From Ignavibacteria bacterium (GTDB taxonomy: Bacteria; Bacteroidota; Ignavibacteria; Tepidaquicellales; Tepidaquicellaceae): 64,000 nucleotides of DNA. Location: assembly GCA_016716125.1 (NCBI GenBank), contig JADJWZ010000004.1, positions 195,233 through 259,232 of the forward strand, in the 5' to 3' direction. Shown here one piece after another: positions 1 through 9,429 of this stretch. Made by a program: the position numbers and the translations under genes. Within the stretch, counting starts at the first letter, position 1, and each line of letters starts with the position of its first letter. The notes under the pieces were generated by a model. It ran no database searches. It was given only the letters and a program-made list of their open reading frames with translations, and was not told the origin of the DNA.

Positions 1-780
1 GTTGAATATTTCTTTGAAAAATACTTTCATAGCTTCCCATGATCTTTTATCAGCATTCTCATTATAAGCCGATCCTTTGGACGGATCATTGCCTGCGTTT
101 TTACTTGTAAAAGAATGAACTGCGCCGCCGTATTCAGTCAGCACATAATCTTTACCTGCATCTTCCATTTCCTTTTTGAAAGCGGAGACATCACTTTCAG
201 GAACATTCGGATCTACAGCGCCATGTTGAATAAGTACTTTCGTTTTAATATTTTTCGCATCATCAGGATTTCCGGATTTCAATGATCCGTGAAAACTGAT
301 TACGCCGTTAATATCAGCTCCGCTTCTTGCAAGCTCAAGCACACCTGCGCCGCCAAAGCAGTAACCGATTGCAGCGATTTTGCTTTTGTCAACATTGGAC
401 ATTTTAAGTAATTCACTTAAGCCGCCGTTTACTCTCTCTCTGAATAAATTTCTGTCAGCATAATATTTTCCCGCTTCCTGACCTGATTCCTCAGCGCTCA
501 CAGGTCTTACATCTTTACCGTAAATATCCACTGCAAACGCCACATAGCCAAGCTCCGCCAGCATCCTTGCGCGCATTTTTTCATATTCGCCGAGACCTTT
601 CCATTGATGTACAATAAGAACTCCGGGTTTAATACCTTCAACTGAATTATCATATGCAACAAAACCCTGATATGTCTTATCACCGATATTATATTCATAA
701 TTTTCCTCAATAATTTCTGCATTAATATTGTTTGCGTTCATAAGAATAAGAATTAAAATTAACTGGATAAAGTATTTCAT
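1..780 (-). CDS. Dienelactone hydrolase family protein, 3' end cut by window edge
   Basis: An alpha/beta hydrolase of the dienelactone hydrolase family, predicted to hydrolyse an ester or lactone. Read on the minus strand from ATG at 780, 260 codons are open to the window edge without a stop, so the C-terminus is probably only just missing. The first ~22 residues (MKYFIQLILILILMNANNIN) form a signal peptide, so the enzyme should be periplasmic. The family triad is visible: Cys in the nucleophile elbow GYCFGG, Asp in HGAVDPNVP and His in GGAVHSFTS. A Cys nucleophile is typical of the family. The substrate cannot be told from sequence, and nothing next to it suggests a pathway. Confidence 0.88.
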   Translation of the reverse strand, partial: MKYFIQLILILILMNANNINAEIIEENYEYNIGDKTYQGFVAYDNSVEGIKPGVLIVHQWKGLGEYEKMRARMLAELGYVAFAVDIYGKDVRPVSAEESGQEAGKYYADRNLFRERVNGGLSELLKMSNVDKSKIAAIGYCFGGAGVLELARSGADINGVISFHGSLKSGNPDDAKNIKTKVLIQHGAVDPNVPESDVSAFKKEMEDAGKDYVLTEYGGAVHSFTSKNAGNDPSKGSAYNENADKRSWEAMKVFFKEIFN

Positions 781-929
781 CTTCGGTTAAATTAAGTTAA
801 TAAAATTTGTTAATTATAAGATAATTGAACTGTAATTAGAATACAAAAAAATCTGTGTTTGCTCTAAGTCTGATTATTTATCTGATTCTTTTAAGTCAAA
901 TTTACAGTTTATATAAAAATTAATGTGAC

Positions 930-937
930 TATATTTG
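930..937 (+). promoter_or_regulatory. Bacteroidota-type -7 box TATATTTG upstream of the rhomboid gene
   Basis: TATATTTG matches the Bacteroidota sigma-A -7 consensus TAnnTTTG exactly. A good -33 TTTG is not evident at the usual distance. The ATG at 947 lies nine bases after the box, so a transcript from here would be nearly leaderless. The match also argues against starting the gene at the upstream TTG at 935, which lies inside the box. Confidence 0.35.
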
Positions 938-946
938 CACTTCAAT

Positions 947-1672
947 ATGAATGATAATAACGAATACATTACAACGGATGATAAGGATGAAATGAAATCC
1001 GAAAAATCAAAGATTCTCTCTTCATTCTTTTTCAGCGGATCTTTTGTTTTACTTTTGTGGATAATTCAGTTTATTCAATGGTCTGCCGGTAAAGAGTTTG
1101 CAATGTTTGGAGTTCTGCCCAGAACACTTTCCGGACTTGCCGGAATTCTTACAGCTCCGCTTGTACATGCTGATTTTTCACATCTGATCTCAAATTCATT
1201 TTCACTTTTTATTCTACTGTTTGGAATTCTGTATTTTTACAGAACTTCTGCGGTGAAAGTATTCATTATAATTTATATAGTGGATGGACTTATGGTATGG
1301 CTGTTTGCAAGAAGTTCTTATCATATTGGAGCAAGCGGTCTCGTTTATGGATTCGCAGCGTTTCTTTTTTTCAGCGGGTTATTCAGAAAAGATAAAAGCT
1401 CAATGGCTCTTTCACTGCTTGTAGTGTTTCTTTATGGCGGAATGGTCTGGGGCGTATTGCCTGTCAAGCCGGAGATATCTTTTGAATCTCATTTATTCGG
1501 AGCTCTTACCGGAATAGTCTGTTCATTTATTTTCAGGAAAAATGATCCTCCGCAGACATATGAATGGGAAAATGAAGATTATGAAGACGATGATTATGAT
1601 GACGGGAAAGAACCTGAAGATGCAGAGATTGATGAAAACTCAGAAGAGAATGATTTCAGAAGGTTATTCTGA
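947..1672 (+). CDS. Rhomboid family intramembrane serine protease
   Basis: A 241-residue polytopic membrane protein of the rhomboid family, which cleaves substrates within the membrane. The catalytic Ser is in HIGASGLVYGF and the catalytic His in SFESHLFGALTGI near the last membrane helix. The family HxxxN motif is seen as HADFSHLISNSF. About six hydrophobic segments are visible. The C-terminal ~40 residues are strongly acidic (runs of D and E) and probably cytoplasmic, an addition not needed for catalysis. I chose ATG at 947 over TTG at 935, which overlaps the predicted promoter box. The gene is alone on this strand, and its stop codon lies inside its own terminator hairpin. Confidence 0.85.
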   Translation: MNDNNEYITTDDKDEMKSEKSKILSSFFFSGSFVLLLWIIQFIQWSAGKEFAMFGVLPRTLSGLAGILTAPLVHADFSHLISNSFSLFILLFGILYFYRTSAVKVFIIIYIVDGLMVWLFARSSYHIGASGLVYGFAAFLFFSGLFRKDKSSMALSLLVVFLYGGMVWGVLPVKPEISFESHLFGALTGIVCSFIFRKNDPPQTYEWENEDYEDDDYDDGKEPEDAEIDENSEENDFRRLF

Positions 1673-1685
1673 AATCATTCTTTTT
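1648..1685 (+). terminator. Intrinsic terminator overlapping the rhomboid stop codon
   Basis: GAATGATTTCAGAA pairs perfectly with TTCTGAAATCATTC across a short loop and is followed by TTTTT. The left arm encodes the last residues (NDFR) and the TGA stop lies in the right arm. It may also act toward the converging gene that ends at 1710. Confidence 0.75.
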
Positions 1686-1709
1686 ACAATTAATTATTAA
1701 ACTATACTG

Positions 1710-4169
1710 CTAAAAGTCCATTTCCGGTTCCGGAGAATTTTCATCCTGCTGTCTTCTTTTCTTTCTGTCCTGTTTGCTGTTGTCCGATCCGAATTTATAT
1801 GATAATGATAATGTAACCAATCTCGATACTCTTGCTCTTGAAAAAGTCTGTGAATATAATTCTGTGTTGGATGTTCCGGAAAATTTTGCCGTATTAAAAA
1901 TATCTGAAAATTTTAAGTTCAGATTCAGCTTGTCATCTAAGAAGTCTTTTCTTAAAGCAACATCGAATGAATTTATAGGATCCATTGTACCCTGCGGAGT
2001 AATTGATTTTCCGGAATAAAAATAAGTCAGCTGGATCCCGGCGTCAAAAGGAAGAGAAATATTCGAAAATATTCTTCCGGAGAAAGTGTTGTTTGAATTA
2101 TTTCCAAGAGAGTCAGAGTTTATATCCTGATGATAATAACTTAAGCTCGCATTCAGGTTAATGGCTTTTGAGAAAGCTCCGTTTACTAGCAGCTCCCCGC
2201 CGTATGTTACTTCAGAGTTAGCATTCACTGAAGTATTCAGTACAATGTTACTGTCAATGAGTTCGCTTGTTCTTGTTATTGCATCCGACTTGTGATTATA
2301 AAACAATGAAGGTATTACGGAAAATGAATTGAAAAATTTAGAATAATTAAGTTCAAATGCATTGATGTATTCCGGTTTAAGATCAGGATTACCTTTCGAA
2401 TAAAATACCGGACTAAAAACTCTTGTAACCGGTGACAATTGCCTGTATCCGGGTCTTCTGACTTTACGTGAATAGTTAACTCCCACCTGATCAGTCAGTG
2501 AAAATTTATAAGCTACTCCTGCGCTCGGGAAAATATCTGAGATATTTCTGGATGTATTTGAATTAAATAAATACTGATCAATACTGTAATTCCAGTTCTC
2601 ACCTCTCAGACCAAGATTGTAACTTAGATCTCCTGCTTCACCCGTGTAGATCAGATAAGCAGCGCTGATATTTTCATTGTATAAAAAATCATCTGTAAGA
2701 GCAGTATCAAGTTCATATGCTCCGGTAGAATTATTCTTATTATAATTTAAATTATCTGTATCGGTATTCCTGTTATTAAATTTTATTCCGGATTCGAATC
2801 CTGAAGTCTTGGAAAATTTTTTCTGATAATCTATCTGAGCATTGAACTGTTTGTTTAACTCACTTCCGTCAATCCTTGAAAAAAGTGTTTCTAAATTTGC
2901 CGGCAGTGTATAATCTGTTTGTTTATTTTCATTCTCGTATTCTTTGTCTGAGGAATAACTAATATCTCCGGTAATTGTATGAATAGATTTTTCGATTGAC
3001 CTGAAGTAATTTAACCCAAACGAATATTCTTCGTTATTTTCAATTTCATTTCCGGTTGACTTATATACCTGTAACAGTGAATTGGAAGCATCGAAGATCT
3101 GCAGATTATCTGTATCGCCTCTGTTTCTGTTTCCTTTTCCATAGCGGACGTTAAAATTCAAAACGTCTTTCAGGGAAGGATAATATTCAAATTCAAACTT
3201 TGCATTATTTCCTTCCATTCTCATTCTTCCGTCGCTGGTTTGATTCGTAAACGCTTCATCTGTGCTGAAAAAATTATCCCTGTCAATTGCAGCATTAAAA
3301 AATCTGGTTCTTATCCTCATATCATAAGAACCGGATACTTTGTAATCTTTTGTTTTATAATTCAGGTTCAATCCCGTCCCGTAATTATCCATTGACCCGC
3401 TGCTCATATCCAGCTGTCCGTTTAAACCGCCGTCATCAAAATCTTTTAATACAAGATTAATAACACCCGTTGAACCTTCAGCGTCAAATTTTGCAGAAGG
3501 GTTAGTTATTACTTCCACTGAATTCACCTGATCTGAAGGAAGCTGCTCAAGTATTCTTGCGATGTTTCCTGTAACAGGTCTTCCGTTTATAAAATATTTT
3601 ATGCTTGAATTACCGCGCAGACTTACATTATTGTCTATATCAACTGTAACGGACGGAAGGTTTTTTAAAATGTCAATTGCCGTTCCCCCTTTAACGCTCA
3701 TGTTTTCCGCAACGTTAAAAATTTTCTTTTCTCCCTTAAGTTCCATAAAAGGTTTATCAGCTTCTACGGAAATTTCATCCGTCACCGTTCCGGAATTCAG
3801 ATATACCGTATCTATTTTTTTATTTTTAGAATCAGGTTCGGTTAGATCCATTTTCAAAGAATATTTATTATACCCGGTGAGATTTACATTTAATGTGTAA
3901 CTTCCCTGAGAGATATCCGATATTTCAAAAAAACCTTCTGCATCGGTTGAAGCTCCTCCGGCTAAAACTGAATCCGTTTTATTAAATATTTGTATCGTTA
4001 CTCCTTCAAGCGGCGTCTTACTTTGTCTGTCATATACAAACCCTGTTATTGAACCATCATTAAACATCTTTCCGGATTTGCTGCTTATACTGTTAAATTT
4101 TCCGGGATCAGTCTGAGTAAACCCTGTTAAGTAAATAAATATTGAAAGAAATATTAAAATGTATTTCAT
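1710..4169 (-). CDS. TonB-receptor-like outer-membrane beta-barrel protein with carboxypeptidase-like N-terminal domain
   Basis: An 819-residue outer-membrane protein. Order of parts: signal peptide (about residues 1-20, ending near GFTQ); a carboxypeptidase-regulatory-like beta-sandwich at ~40-125 (GSITGFVYDRQSKTPLEGVTI); a plug-like domain at ~135-240 (KNLPSVTVDIDNNVSLRG, then VEVITNPSAKFDAEGSTGVI); and a long beta-barrel with alternating strands to the end. The combination fits the FCB outer-membrane beta-barrel family related to TonB-dependent receptors. These proteins usually import or sense a nutrient, but the ligand cannot be told here and no SusD partner is adjacent. The C-terminal tail is charged (KQDRKKRRQQDENSPEPEMDF), which is unusual after a barrel strand. 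Monocistronic in this view. Confidence 0.85.
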   Translation of the reverse strand: MKYILIFLSIFIYLTGFTQTDPGKFNSISSKSGKMFNDGSITGFVYDRQSKTPLEGVTIQIFNKTDSVLAGGASTDAEGFFEISDISQGSYTLNVNLTGYNKYSLKMDLTEPDSKNKKIDTVYLNSGTVTDEISVEADKPFMELKGEKKIFNVAENMSVKGGTAIDILKNLPSVTVDIDNNVSLRGNSSIKYFINGRPVTGNIARILEQLPSDQVNSVEVITNPSAKFDAEGSTGVINLVLKDFDDGGLNGQLDMSSGSMDNYGTGLNLNYKTKDYKVSGSYDMRIRTRFFNAAIDRDNFFSTDEAFTNQTSDGRMRMEGNNAKFEFEYYPSLKDVLNFNVRYGKGNRNRGDTDNLQIFDASNSLLQVYKSTGNEIENNEEYSFGLNYFRSIEKSIHTITGDISYSSDKEYENENKQTDYTLPANLETLFSRIDGSELNKQFNAQIDYQKKFSKTSGFESGIKFNNRNTDTDNLNYNKNNSTGAYELDTALTDDFLYNENISAAYLIYTGEAGDLSYNLGLRGENWNYSIDQYLFNSNTSRNISDIFPSAGVAYKFSLTDQVGVNYSRKVRRPGYRQLSPVTRVFSPVFYSKGNPDLKPEYINAFELNYSKFFNSFSVIPSLFYNHKSDAITRTSELIDSNIVLNTSVNANSEVTYGGELLVNGAFSKAINLNASLSYYHQDINSDSLGNNSNNTFSGRIFSNISLPFDAGIQLTYFYSGKSITPQGTMDPINSFDVALRKDFLDDKLNLNLKFSDIFNTAKFSGTSNTELYSQTFSRARVSRLVTLSLSYKFGSDNSKQDRKKRRQQDENSPEPEMDF

Positions 4170-4345
4170 GTTTTAGTTTTTAAATTTTATGTAAAATAAT
4201 TTTATTATTTACTTTACATATTAAGAATAAAGCAATATCTGACTGCGGACATCATATGTTGTTCCTTAATTCAAAGAATTTTACAAAAAATTAATCGCTG
4301 TTATAGTTCCTGTTTAAATAATTTTTTTAAAAATAATATTTAAAG

Positions 4346-5761
4346 TTATATTTCAAATTCCTGACCTTTGACAGGGATCTCAATGTCTTTGAAATTTAAA
4401 CTTTTCAGCCCGTCTTTAAAAGCTTCCTGCTGATCTATTTCTCCGTGAACGAGAAAGATCTTCTGCATTTGATTTTTATTAAACTTATCAAAATATTCCA
4501 GCAGCTCGCTTCTGTCAGCATGAGCGGAAAATGAATTCAATACTACGATCTTTGAATGAACAAAATATTCATCGCCGAAAATTTTAACTACGCTGTTTTC
4601 CTTATCCCTTGCATCCACCAGTCTTCTTCCGAGTGTGTGCTCCGCCATAAATCCTACAATAAGTATAGTGGATTTCGGATCTTCTATATTATTCTTCAAA
4701 TGATGAAGCACTCTTCCTGATTCCGCCATTCCTGACGCTGAAATAATCAGACACGGTCCTTCAAGACTGTTAAGTCTCTTTGACTCCTCGACATCCTGTA
4801 CATATCTAAGCTGCGGCAGTTCAAATATTTCCTCTCCGTTTAAAATCATTTCCGAAAATTCATCGTCATAACATTCCGGATGTATTTTGAATATATCAGT
4901 CGCTTTTGTAGAAAGAGGACTGTCAATAAAAACCGGAAATTTTTCGATCAATCCGTCGTTGAATAAACCCGATATTGCGTAAATTATTTCCTGAGTCCTC
5001 CCAACGCTGAATGCCGGAATAATTATTTTTCCTCCTCTTGAAACCGCTTCCTTCAGTACACTCAAAAGCTGATCATGCATCATATTCGCTTTGTCATGTA
5101 TCCTTCCTCCGTATGTCGATTCTGAAATTATATAATCTACATCACCAATAAATTCAGGATCTTTAAGTATCGGCAATCCCGGTCTACCTATGTCTCCCGT
5201 GAATGCGAATTTGAATTTTTTATTTTTTTCCTGAATTGTCAGCACCATCATTGCCGAACCGAGGATATGACCTGCGTCAAAAAACTCTACTTCCAGTTTC
5301 TCACTGAATCCGTCTATGAAGAACTTTTTTCTGTAAGACACTGTCTTAAAATTTCTCAAAACATTCTTAGCGTCATTTATCCTGTAAAGCGGTTTAAACA
5401 GCGGCTGATTTTTCTTAGCTCTTCTTTTATTCACATACTCAGTGTCTTTAACCTGAATGTGCGCGCTGTCTAAAAGCATTATAGAGCAGAGATCTCTCGT
5501 AGCGGAAGTGCAGTAAATAATTCCTGTGAATCCTTTTGCAAACAATGAAGGCAGGTTTCCGGAATGATCAATATGCGCATGTGAAAGTATGACGCTGTGA
5601 AGTTCTTTCGGATCAAACAGAAAGTTTCTGTTAATGTCATACGCCTCTTCACGCTTACCCTGAAAAAGCCCGCAGTCAAGAAGTATTTTTTTACCGTTTA
5701 TCTCAAGAAGATGCTGTGAACCTGTTACTGTCCTGTCGGCGCCGCAAAATTTAATTCTCAT
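4346..5761 (-). CDS. MBL-fold/beta-CASP ribonuclease-like metallohydrolase
   Basis: A 471-residue metallo-beta-lactamase-fold hydrolase with a beta-CASP insertion, the architecture of CPSF/YSH1-like RNA-processing nucleases. The zinc signature HAHIDHSGN is at ~60-68, a further metal ligand lies in FDAGHILGSAM, and the aspartate motif is in FTGDIGRPG. The beta-CASP region contains SESTYGGR and IPAFSVGRTQE, and the late motifs are ISASGMAESGRVLHHL and NSFSAHADRSELLE. The likely substrate is RNA by family; the exact role is unknown in bacteria of this type. It lies nine bases downstream of the frameshifted mpg gene on the same strand, so the two are probably co-transcribed. Confidence 0.88.
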   Translation of the reverse strand: MRIKFCGADRTVTGSQHLLEINGKKILLDCGLFQGKREEAYDINRNFLFDPKELHSVILSHAHIDHSGNLPSLFAKGFTGIIYCTSATRDLCSIMLLDSAHIQVKDTEYVNKRRAKKNQPLFKPLYRINDAKNVLRNFKTVSYRKKFFIDGFSEKLEVEFFDAGHILGSAMMVLTIQEKNKKFKFAFTGDIGRPGLPILKDPEFIGDVDYIISESTYGGRIHDKANMMHDQLLSVLKEAVSRGGKIIIPAFSVGRTQEIIYAISGLFNDGLIEKFPVFIDSPLSTKATDIFKIHPECYDDEFSEMILNGEEIFELPQLRYVQDVEESKRLNSLEGPCLIISASGMAESGRVLHHLKNNIEDPKSTILIVGFMAEHTLGRRLVDARDKENSVVKIFGDEYFVHSKIVVLNSFSAHADRSELLEYFDKFNKNQMQKIFLVHGEIDQQEAFKDGLKSLNFKDIEIPVKGQEFEI

Positions 5762-5770
5762 AAAAAGTTT

Positions 5771-6380
5771 TTAATTGTTAATTATTTCTTTGTTGAACTT
5801 ATGTTTTGTAACATACGGATTATCCTTAATAAAAAACCTGTATGGAAAATCTTCTCCTTTATTAAGACCGATCCTTCGTGAAACATTTACTTCAAAATCT
5901 TTTATTCCACTGTCTCCTGTTATAAAAACTTTACTGTCAGGATCAGTAATATCTGCGCCGTTTAATTTTTTGTCAATGTTCAGGGCCATGCATAATTTCG
6001 ACGGACCGTTTGTAAGTTCAATATCGCTTTTTACATCAGGTCTGTTCCGTCTCATAATTTCAATCCCCTCTGCAGGTTCTCCGGCTCTTATCAGAACTGC
6101 ATTTCCGACGCCTTCCTTTCCGCATACAGCGTTAAAGCAATAATAATTTCCGTAGATAAAATAAACGTAAGCCCTTCCCTCCTGTCCGTACATCACGCTG
6201 TTTCTGTTTGTTACTTTTCCGAAAGCATGACAAGCGGGATCGTGTTCACCAATGTATGCCTCAGTTTCAACTATTCTGACTGCAGCGTACTTTTTTCCCA
6301 ATTTTTCTTACAAGCAGCATTCCGAGAAGATCTTTTGAAACAGTCAATGCATCATTAAGATAAAAATCTCTTCCGGGCAT
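5771..6380 (-). pseudogene. mpg: 3-methyladenine DNA glycosylase (AAG/MPG type), frameshifted near the N-terminus
   Basis: A base-excision repair enzyme that removes alkylated purines. The long open frame gives 176 residues with the family motifs RIVETEAYIGEHDPACHAFG, GRAYVYFIYGNYYCFN and LTNGPSKLC. That frame has no ATG start. The missing N-terminus is in another frame, from ATG at 6380: MPGRDFYLNDALTVSKDLLG, then MLLVRKIG, which matches the usual start of this family. The two halves join if one A is removed from the run of six A (minus strand, around 6290-6296), giving RKIGKKYAAVRIVETEAY. So this is a full-length gene of about 200 codons broken by one extra A. It is either a sequencing error or a recent inactivation; the rest looks intact. 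Confidence 0.85.
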
Positions 6381-6595
6381 TGCTTTACTGTAAGATTTCA
6401 AACGTATCAGAAAATTTAGTAATTATTACAAAATAAGAAAATCCTGTTTTACAGAGTATGGAATAATCTTAAGATGGGAAATGAATCTGATTTTAGGACA
6501 AAGTAAAGTGGGTGTTAGTTTAAACAAATTTTAAATGATTATTATAGATTATTATTTTTCTCAAACAGGAAAATTAACATTAAATTTACCTATAT

Positions 6596-6623
6596 AAAAA
6601 AACCCGCTTTCGCAGGTTTTTAT
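6596..6623 (-). terminator. Intrinsic terminator downstream of the metalloprotease gene
   Basis: A short hairpin (AAACC-GC, loop TTTC, GC-GGTTT, with one mismatch) is flanked by A-rich sequence on the left and T-rich sequence on the right, so it could act on both strands. It lies about 50 bases past the end of the minus-strand gene that stops at 6675. Confidence 0.6.
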
Positions 6624-6674
6624 ATTTTACTTAGAATTTACATTTTACACTTAACCCGTCAATCGAATTTTAAC

Positions 6675-8903
6675 TTATTTGATCAGCAGCATTCTCTTAG
6701 TCATTACAAAATTATCCGTCTCCATTCTGTAAAAATATACGCCGCTTGAAAGATCTGCGCCGCTGAAGTTCGTTTCGTAAACGCCGGGCTGCAGTTTATC
6801 ATTTACAAGCTCTGCGATTTTTTTACCGAGATTGTCATATACGGAAATCTTTACCTGCTGCGTATTCGCTACGTCAAATTTTATTTTGGTAACGGGATTA
6901 AAAGGATTAGGATAATTATTTCCGAGATCGAATTTATCCGGAACAAATGATGATATTTGATTTATTCCAACTGTCACTCTTCTTAATGTAAGAAGCATAC
7001 TGTTTGCAGACTGCGCGGAATCAAATCCATTATACGCCCACGCTTTCCAAGTAGATGTTACTGAATCACCGGTTAATATCATTAGCGCAGCAAGTGAATC
7101 AAGCATACTATTTCTCATATTTAAGACAGTATCCACTCCGAAATTATCAGAATCAAATATATATTCTACAGCTCCCGCTCCAATTCTTCTGATTTTAAAT
7201 TTATATTTTAACGTTGGATGAGTTCCTGTTTTGTTCCAGTCAAATCTTACCGTATTTGAATTATTCGCGTTTGTTTCTATTCTGGATAATGACGGCGGGT
7301 TAAGGGAGTTAAAAGTATTGTATGCCAGTATTATTGAAAATGCAGCGTCACTGGTGTCGGCTTCCTGTGGATTTACGGAGTTTATGACTCTGACTCTTGC
7401 CTGATTTGTATAAGCTATATAAGGTATAGTCCAGTTATATTCCCTGAGCTGCGCTGAAATATTATTTGCAATAGTGACCCAGTTGCTTCCGTTATCAGTA
7501 GTATATTCAAGATTCACATTTCCCGTTATTGACGTTCCCCAGAAGATCTTTGTATTTACAAGCGTTCTGAAAATTTCTTTGCCGTTTGGAAATCCTACAT
7601 ACACCGGATTTGCCGAAGGTGAAATACAGAATGCCGCTTCAGCGGAATTTCTGATCAGAGCTTCAGGCTGTGTTCCGAAATCCATAATCACAGTGCCGCC
7701 TTCAGTATCGCAATAACTCATTATCGTACCGACTGCAGGAATTGGATTTCCGCTATAACATCCGCCTTCAGTAAAATAACATGTATCGATCGGTCCTCCA
7801 ACCCAAGAGCATGAATGTGTATGCGGCGAACCGAAATTATGTCCGATCTCATGAGCTACGACTACTACGTCGTATGAATAATTCGGCAGCTGTCCGATGT
7901 TTCCCTGCACTGAACTCAGACCATATCCGAATGACGGATTGCATAATACATTCACGTAAGCGATACCTCCGACATTAATGCTGCTCCTTCTGCTAATAAG
8001 ATGAGCGACTGTCCTTTGTACTCCGCCCTGTGTGGCGATCCATTCAAATCTGAACTGATCAAGCAGAGTTCCGCCGTCATCTGAAGTGTAAGGATCCTGC
8101 GTAGTCCATACTCTGAGATAACTTACAAAAAGTCTTATGTTCATATCCTTTGCATAAACTGCTGAAGCTGCTGACATAAGTGAAAGAGCATAAGCTGATG
8201 CATTTGCCACTGAAGTATCGTAAACGATATATGTAAAATAATCTACATCCACTGCAATGTCTGCAGTAAGTAATGCCGATGTACCTGCATCAAAAGGCTG
8301 CGCGTTTAATTTCTGAATGCGGTTAGTGATCTCACCCGGCACACCGAAAATATCCGAACCGCAGAATACTCCGTTTTTACTCTTTAGCTTACTCATCTGA
8401 TATAATATATAATCTTCCGTTTCATTATTATTAAGATCGGTAAGATTGCCGAATACGTAAGTATCATTTTTCGATTTCATAAGTCCGATCATTTTGCCGT
8501 TATAAATTGAAAGCGATACTAAAGAATTTTCAGCTCCGGTGATCTTTCCTTTATAAGACAAAATAAGATCATTTCCGGAAAATGTCTTTTCACCCGATGC
8601 GCTTTTGTTTATAAGTACAGCATCAGGTGAGAGTATGTCAAATCTTTCAAGCTCCACATTCACTGAAACAGATCTTGAAACCGGGACCTGAAAATTCAGC
8701 TTAAAGCTTTTAGAATCATTAATATTTTTTAGAATATCCTTATTTATATTGAGAATAATTCCGTCGTTTACATATTCCGTAACAGTCCTGTCAGGATTAT
8801 TTGTTTTTGAAATATTCAGAGTGAATAAACCAGAATGATCCTGCTGTGCAATACCGTTTAAAAAAAATGATACTGTAAAAACAAAAGTTATTAAAAATTT
8901 CAT
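6675..8903 (-). CDS. Secreted reprolysin-like zinc metalloprotease with T9SS sorting domain
   Basis: A 742-residue secreted protease. It has a signal peptide at ~1-19 and a propeptide-like region to ~200. An M12-type (reprolysin/adamalysin-like) catalytic domain follows, with the zinc motif HEIGHNFGSPHTHSC at ~350 and several Cys nearby. Beta-sandwich/FN3-like segments sit at ~430-640. The last ~75 residues form a type IX secretion sorting domain (NNYPNPFNPVTKI, then SSGVYFYRMETDNFVMTKR). By family knowledge it would be exported across the outer membrane by T9SS and released or anchored. It is likely transcribed alone: a terminator lies downstream and another separates it from the DUF1573 operon upstream. 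Confidence 0.9.
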   Translation of the reverse strand: MKFLITFVFTVSFFLNGIAQQDHSGLFTLNISKTNNPDRTVTEYVNDGIILNINKDILKNINDSKSFKLNFQVPVSRSVSVNVELERFDILSPDAVLINKSASGEKTFSGNDLILSYKGKITGAENSLVSLSIYNGKMIGLMKSKNDTYVFGNLTDLNNNETEDYILYQMSKLKSKNGVFCGSDIFGVPGEITNRIQKLNAQPFDAGTSALLTADIAVDVDYFTYIVYDTSVANASAYALSLMSAASAVYAKDMNIRLFVSYLRVWTTQDPYTSDDGGTLLDQFRFEWIATQGGVQRTVAHLISRRSSINVGGIAYVNVLCNPSFGYGLSSVQGNIGQLPNYSYDVVVVAHEIGHNFGSPHTHSCSWVGGPIDTCYFTEGGCYSGNPIPAVGTIMSYCDTEGGTVIMDFGTQPEALIRNSAEAAFCISPSANPVYVGFPNGKEIFRTLVNTKIFWGTSITGNVNLEYTTDNGSNWVTIANNISAQLREYNWTIPYIAYTNQARVRVINSVNPQEADTSDAAFSIILAYNTFNSLNPPSLSRIETNANNSNTVRFDWNKTGTHPTLKYKFKIRRIGAGAVEYIFDSDNFGVDTVLNMRNSMLDSLAALMILTGDSVTSTWKAWAYNGFDSAQSANSMLLTLRRVTVGINQISSFVPDKFDLGNNYPNPFNPVTKIKFDVANTQQVKISVYDNLGKKIAELVNDKLQPGVYETNFSGADLSSGVYFYRMETDNFVMTKRMLLIK

Positions 8904-8924
8904 TTTAATTTATTTGTATATTTT

Positions 8925-8960
8925 AAAAAAAAAAAGCAGGAATTGAATAACAATTCCTGC
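8925..8960 (-). terminator. Strong intrinsic terminator after the DUF1573 gene
   Basis: On the minus strand a perfect nine-base-pair stem (GCAGGAATT / AATTCCTGC) with a seven-base loop is followed by eleven T. It ends the rhodanese-MauE-DUF1573 operon. Confidence 0.85.
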
Positions 8961-8982
8961 ATAAGTAAATTCAGTTTAAATA

Positions 8983-9429
8983 TTACTGAGCGCTTGCATC
9001 AATGTCACAGGAAATTCTCAAAGCGACCTGTGGATGTTCAGGATCATTTGTAAATACCATGATCTGTTTTTCCTGTCTGCCCTGTCTTCCCTGTGTATTA
9101 AAAGTTACTTTAATCTCTCCGTTTTCGCCTTTAGAATATTCAGTCTTTCCGCCGGTTGTAGCTCCCGTGCATCCGCATGATGTTTGTACTTTCTCTACCA
9201 AAAGTGTTCCTTTTCCTTTGTTTGAAAACTTGAAAGTATATTCAAGCTGAGGACCCTGAGCAACTTTACCAAAATCATGTACTTCAGTTTCAAATACTAT
9301 TTTTGAAGTACCGGCTGAAGCTGCAATTTTGGAATTGTTCATAAGAAAAAACATTACAGCAGAAATAGCTAAAATTCCGAATACGAAATAAACTGTCTTT
9401 GCAGTTTTGGTTTGAATGAAATTACTCAT
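8983..9429 (-). CDS. DUF1573 domain-containing protein, membrane-anchored
   Basis: A 148-residue protein with one N-terminal membrane helix (about 13-30) and a periplasmic DUF1573 domain of Ig-like fold (FETEVHDFGKVAQGPQLEYTF, then VQTSCGCTGATT). The TSCGCT motif is the family hallmark. The molecular function is not established. The gene overlaps the end of the MauE/DoxX-like gene by eight bases and is the third gene of an operon with a rhodanese protein. Because all three carry conserved Cys, I infer a role in periplasmic thiol or sulfur chemistry. Confidence 0.88.
   Translation of the reverse strand: MSNFIQTKTAKTVYFVFGILAISAVMFFLMNNSKIAASAGTSKIVFETEVHDFGKVAQGPQLEYTFKFSNKGKGTLLVEKVQTSCGCTGATTGGKTEYSKGENGEIKVTFNTQGRQGRQEKQIMVFTNDPEHPQVALRISCDIDASAQ

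Noticed and set aside
507..722. 71-residue minus-strand frame
   Set aside because: It lies in another frame of the dienelactone hydrolase gene, which reads across the whole region.
6290..6297. Programmed ribosomal frameshift in mpg
   Set aside because: The needed shift is +1, while GGGAAAAAAG is known for -1 slippage; simple insertion explains it better.
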